Below, one piece after another: positions 61,064 to 64,000 of a stretch of DNA of 64,000 nt (its first letter is position 1; each line of letters begins with the position of its first letter). Under the pieces are notes generated by a model, which saw only the letters and a program-made list of their open reading frames with translations, had not been told where the DNA came from and ran no database searches. The DNA comes from Paenibacillus sp. PK3_47. Lineage in GTDB: Bacteria > Bacillota > Bacilli > Paenibacillales > Paenibacillaceae. Location of the stretch: NCBI RefSeq assembly GCF_023520895.1, contig NZ_CP026029.1, positions 6,634,001-6,698,000 on the forward strand. The letters run 5' to 3'. The position numbers and the translations under genes were made by a program.

Positions 61064-61947
61064 CCCATTGCACTCGGATTTTCGAGTACATTGGGGCCGC
61101 TGACACTCGCGGTGGCCCATTGTACTCGGTTTTTCGAGTATATTGGGGCTGCTGGCACTCGCGGTGGCCCATTGTACTCGTTTTTTCGAGTATATTGAGG
61201 CCGCTGGCACTCGCGGTGGACCAATGTACTCGGTTTTCGAGTACATTGGGGCTGCTGGCACTCGTGATGGCCCATTGTACTCGGTTTTTCGAGTACATTG
61301 GGGCCGTTGGCACTCGCGGTGGCCCATTGTACTCGGTTTTTCGAGTACATTGAGGCCGCTGGCACTCGTGGTGGCCCATTGTACTCGGTTTTTCGAGTAC
61401 ATTGGAGCCGCTGGCACTCGCGGTGGCCCATTGTACTCGGTTTTTCGAGTACATGGGGGCCGCTGGTATTCACGGTGGCCCATTGTACTCGGATTTTCGA
61501 GTACATTGGGGCCGCTGGCACTCTCGGTGGCCCATTGTACTCGGTTTTTCGAGTACATGGGGGCCGCTGGCACTCGCGGTGGCCCATTGTACTCGTTTTT
61601 TCGAGTACATGGGGGCCGCTGGCACTCGTTGGTGGCCCATTGTACTCGGTTTTTCGAGTACATTGGGGCCGCTGGTACTCGCGGAGGCCCATTGTACTCG
61701 GATTTTCGAGTACATTGGGGCCGCTGGCACTCGCGGTGGCCCGTTGTACTCGGTTTTTCGAGTACATTGGGGCCGCTGGCACTCGCGGTGGCCCATTGTA
61801 CTCGGTTTTTCGAGTACATTGGGGCCGCTGGTACTCGCGGAGGCCCATTGCACTCGGTTTTTCGAGTACATTGGGGCCGCTGGCACTCGCGGTGGCCCAT
61901 TGTACTCGGTTTTTCGAGTACACTGGGGCCGTTGGCACTCGCGGTGG
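61064..61947. repeat. Tandem array: 17 copies of a 52-bp unit
   Basis: A typical unit is CCCATTGTACTCGGTTTTTC followed by GAGTACATTGGGGCCGCTGG and CACTCGCGGTGG. I count 17 units, all 52 bp except the fourth (51) and the eleventh (53). Each holds an 8-bp inverted repeat TGTACTCG/CGAGTACA with a 5- to 6-base loop. Differences between units are single bases (for example GGATTTTC, CATGGGGGCC, GGTACTCGCGGAGG), with some variants shared by several units. Since 52 is not a multiple of three and the unit is nearly stop-free in all frames, long false open frames cross the array on both strands. Confidence 0.97.
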
Positions 61948-61984
61948 CCCATGTTCCTAAGGATACAAATTAGCCTACAGCACT

Positions 61985-62026
61985 TGAAAGTGCCTACTTT
62001 CAGAATATTTTGGTACTGTTTATAAT
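61985..62026 (+). promoter_or_regulatory. Promoter of the oxidoreductase with candidate HxlR operator
   Basis: A perfect inverted repeat TGAAAGT-GCCT-ACTTTCA at 61985-62002 covers the place of a -35 box, 17-18 bp before a perfect TATAAT at 62021-62026. The -35 itself is weak (TTTCAG), as expected for a regulated promoter. A dimer of the divergent HxlR protein is the natural candidate to bind it. Confidence 0.6.
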
Positions 62027-62087
62027 AGCATCAGCCACGGGTCATGGCTACAATAGAGCTGTTTAGAAAGGTAGTGAGCCTATACTT

Positions 62088-62672
62088 ATGAAAATTTTAG
62101 TTGTTGTATCGCATCCCAGAAAAGATTCGCTGACCTTTAAGGCTGCTGAACATTTTGTACAAGGTCTTGCCGGAGCGGGCCATGATTATGAAATTTTGGA
62201 TCTTCACGGAATTGGCTTTGATCCTGTCCTTAGAGAGGCAGATGAGCCTGACATGTCGGCTGCAGAGCAGTCCTTTTCCCCCGAAGTGGAAACGGAAATA
62301 AGACGAATGAAGGAGCATGACGCGCTAGCCTTTGTTTTTCCGGTTTGGTGGTGGAATGTGCCGGCCATGCTGAAAGGTTATATTGACCGTGTATGGAACA
62401 ACGGTTTTGCGTACGGTTCGAACAAGCTCCCCCATCAGCATGTCCTGTGGATCGGTCTGGCGGGCGTTTCCGAAGAACAGATGAAAAAACGTAACTATGA
62501 TACCATGATTTCTCACCTGTTTAATGTTGGAATTGCGGATTACTGCGGAGTTACGGATTCCAAGGTTGAGTTCTTGTACGAAACACTTGATTCTCCTGCG
62601 GAACATTATGAGATGCTGCTACAGAAGGCTCATCAGCTGGGGCTGGACTATGCCAAAGGGCAGCAGGCTTAA
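62088..62672 (+). CDS. NAD(P)H oxidoreductase, flavodoxin-like fold (quinone reductase type)
   Basis: This 194-aa protein has the N-terminal VVVSHPRKDSLTFKAAEHFVQG, FMN-binding FVFPVWWWNVPAMLKGYIDRVWNNGFAYG, and the WIGLAG loop. It belongs to the KefF/MdaB/YwrO/NQO1-like flavoproteins, which reduce quinones or similar electrophiles with NAD(P)H. AAAGG precedes the ATG with a long gap. Pairing with a divergent HxlR regulator is common in Bacillales for such detoxification genes. Confidence 0.9.
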   Translation: MKILVVVSHPRKDSLTFKAAEHFVQGLAGAGHDYEILDLHGIGFDPVLREADEPDMSAAEQSFSPEVETEIRRMKEHDALAFVFPVWWWNVPAMLKGYIDRVWNNGFAYGSNKLPHQHVLWIGLAGVSEEQMKKRNYDTMISHLFNVGIADYCGVTDSKVEFLYETLDSPAEHYEMLLQKAHQLGLDYAKGQQA

Positions 62673-62691
62673 ATTACGTTTAACCGCAACC

Positions 62692-62725
62692 AAAAGAGCC
62701 TGCCCGTAACGGGCGGCTCTTTTGA
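62692..62725. terminator. Bidirectional terminator
   Basis: AAAAGAGCC-T-GCCCG-TAA-CGGGC-G-GCTCTTTT separates the convergent oxidoreductase and glycosidase genes. Confidence 0.9.
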
Positions 62726-62737
62726 GGTGTTGTTGTG

Positions 62738-63970
62738 TTAAGCGTACGTCCACCAGTTACCGGACATCACAATCATCGAAAATAGCTTGATGCTATCCTC
62801 ATAGTAATCTTCAGCTGCACTGCCTGCCGTATGGCTCCATACCGCGTTCAGCCAGCTCTGGTTCACAGAAGAAGTCATTGCACTTACGCCGAAGGGCGCA
62901 TAAAACGCCCCGCTGTTATAGCTTCCAAACGTCGTTCCATTAAGCTTGTAGCCGTCTTTAATATTTCCGGGAGTACTGGAAGTCTTGGTCTTGATCCAGC
63001 TGTTCAGCTGGTTCAGCTGCGCCAGTGCCCGGCTATCTCCTGAAATCAGATAATCGGTAGCTATCCTCCAGGGTGTGCGGCAGGAATTATAATTGTAATT
63101 CCCGTCATTGTCATCCTCGAGAAAACCGGCTGCAGCAGGCTTGTAGACGCCCCCGGAGTATACCACAAAATCAGGAAGCAGCCCGGTAGCCGCACTGTAT
63201 CCGGTATGCAGACTGTTAATAATGGTGTACGTTTTGTCAGTGACATTCTTCCAGCGGGTATCACCGGTTGCAGCCTGAAATGCCTTTAAATGATTCAGCA
63301 TGAAATCAGACGGTCGGGTTGCCGTATTGTAGGACCCGCTGCTCGCCCAATCCCCCAGCCGGATGGTCCAGGTGCTCTGATTAATGTCATGATCCATAAT
63401 TGCGTTGATAATGCGCCCTGCCGCCTGGAGATAGTTAACGGTTCCGCTGCTTCCCCACTGCTTGTGTGCCAGCAGAAGCGAATAAGCAATGTCCATATCC
63501 CCGTCCGTTGCAGAATCCTGGCCCTCAACATTTTCAAAGCTGCTGTTCTGTTTCCAGGACATCAGATAAGGATTAATCGAGCTTGGATGGGCAGTGTAAT
63601 AATTATAGAGTCCGTCAAAATAGGTCTGTGCACTGCTGTCATAGCCGGCCATCAGCACTGTGAACAGCATGCCATAACCATGGGCTTCCGAGACCGTCTC
63701 ACCGTCAGAATTATATTTCACATAGTATTTGCCGGTACCCGCCGGCTTCAAGTACGCTGATTTCCAGTTATTCCATTTCGTCTTCACCGCATTGTCCATA
63801 CTGCTCTGTGTGACATGATTCGGTTTAATTGTACCGCTGGTATACACCGTGTGCTGCGGAAACGGTTTGTTCACAGCCGCAAACACAGAGCCTGCCGGCA
63901 ATAGCAGCAATGCCAGGCCTGTCAGTATAGAGCTTTTCCAGCCGAGCGAACGCTTGCCTTGCTTACCCAT
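62738..63970 (-). CDS. Secreted glycoside hydrolase family 8 enzyme (chitosanase/endoglucanase)
   Basis: This 410-aa protein has a signal peptide (SSILTGLALLLLPAGSVFA). The GH8 signature is present as ATDGDMDIAYSLLLAHKQW, where the Asp residues are part of the active site. The general acid Glu lies in VSEAHGYGMLFTVLMAGYD. GH8 includes chitosanases, lichenases and endo-1,4-glucanases; the sequence resembles the Bacillus/Paenibacillus chitosanase group, but the substrate is not settled by sequence. It starts with ATG behind GGAGAG. Confidence 0.92.
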   Translation of the reverse strand: MGKQGKRSLGWKSSILTGLALLLLPAGSVFAAVNKPFPQHTVYTSGTIKPNHVTQSSMDNAVKTKWNNWKSAYLKPAGTGKYYVKYNSDGETVSEAHGYGMLFTVLMAGYDSSAQTYFDGLYNYYTAHPSSINPYLMSWKQNSSFENVEGQDSATDGDMDIAYSLLLAHKQWGSSGTVNYLQAAGRIINAIMDHDINQSTWTIRLGDWASSGSYNTATRPSDFMLNHLKAFQAATGDTRWKNVTDKTYTIINSLHTGYSAATGLLPDFVVYSGGVYKPAAAGFLEDDNDGNYNYNSCRTPWRIATDYLISGDSRALAQLNQLNSWIKTKTSSTPGNIKDGYKLNGTTFGSYNSGAFYAPFGVSAMTSSVNQSWLNAVWSHTAGSAAEDYYEDSIKLFSMIVMSGNWWTYA

Positions 63971-64000
63971 AATAGCCCACTCTCCTTCAAATATCTTAAG

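Noticed and set aside
60977..61900. N-terminal extension of the HxlR protein through the tandem repeat
   Set aside because: HxlR proteins are about 100-130 aa, and a good ribosome binding site precedes the ATG at 60976. The extension is only open because the repeat lacks stops.
61064..61947. CRISPR array
   Set aside because: The units are directly adjacent with no unique spacers, and no cas genes are present.

Overview
The window looks like chromosomal DNA from a Gram-positive, endospore-forming member of the Bacillales, most likely Paenibacillus or a close relative. It carries the sporulation genes cotE and spoVK. Its gene order cotE-mutS-mutL-(methyltransferase)-miaA-hfq-(PBP1)-(DUF402)-(DUF218)-spoVK-hflX-ynbB-glnR-glnA matches the same segment of the Bacillus subtilis chromosome. 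Shine-Dalgarno sequences are strong (AGGAGG/GGAGG), TTG and GTG starts are common, and intrinsic terminators are plentiful. I saw no rRNA, tRNA, CRISPR array, prophage or transposase gene.

Layout. At 1-3.3 kb there are small membrane proteins, a decayed alpha/beta hydrolase and a serine hydrolase. At 3.6-21.7 kb is the conserved minus-strand block: nitrogen control (glnRA with a perfect GlnR operator), ynbB, hflX, spoVK, a DUF218 and a DUF402 protein, a bifunctional penicillin-binding protein with a Gly/Asn-repeat tail, hfq, miaA, a methyltransferase, mutL and mutS. At 21.9-27.9 kb come a GNAT acetyltransferase, a GC-rich putative amidoligase, cotE, an HD-GYP protein and an aromatic-acid-exporter-type membrane protein. 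At 28-30.7 kb is an ABC importer operon of the nitrate/sulfonate/thiamine-precursor type. At 31-45 kb are separate genes: a lipoprotein alpha-amylase with an upstream CcpA-like site, azoreductase, a second-type rsgA, a HAD hydrolase, a lipoprotein, an ArsR-type regulator, ypdA with a DUF441 protein, an ABC exporter and a HesB-like protein. At 45.2-49.6 kb is a heterodimeric multidrug ABC exporter (bmrC/bmrD type) behind a leader peptide and attenuator. At 49.6-56.7 kb are a YcaQ-type winged-helix protein, an ABC transporter pair, a four-helix Cys-rich copper protein, a CobW GTPase, moaB and small proteins. At 56.8-60.2 kb is a two-gene 2-oxoacid:ferredoxin oxidoreductase. At 60.6-62.7 kb an HxlR regulator and a flavodoxin-fold oxidoreductase diverge around a 17-copy 52-bp tandem repeat. 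A family-8 glycosidase closes the window.

The points that most repay a second look are: (1) the 30-codon leader ORF, stem and terminator in front of the bmrCD-type exporter; (2) the 17 x 52-bp array, each unit carrying a hairpin and free of stops in nearly every frame, between a regulator and its probable target; (3) a 124-bp dispersed element with 12-bp terminal inverted repeats, present twice with identical length; (4) a cluster of five 21-bp TAACGGA hairpins; (5) a 26-codon ORF with its own promoter, ribosome binding site and tandem terminators; (6) a glutamine-synthetase-fold amidoligase beside cotE. All names come from reading the sequence against remembered family features. No database search was run.
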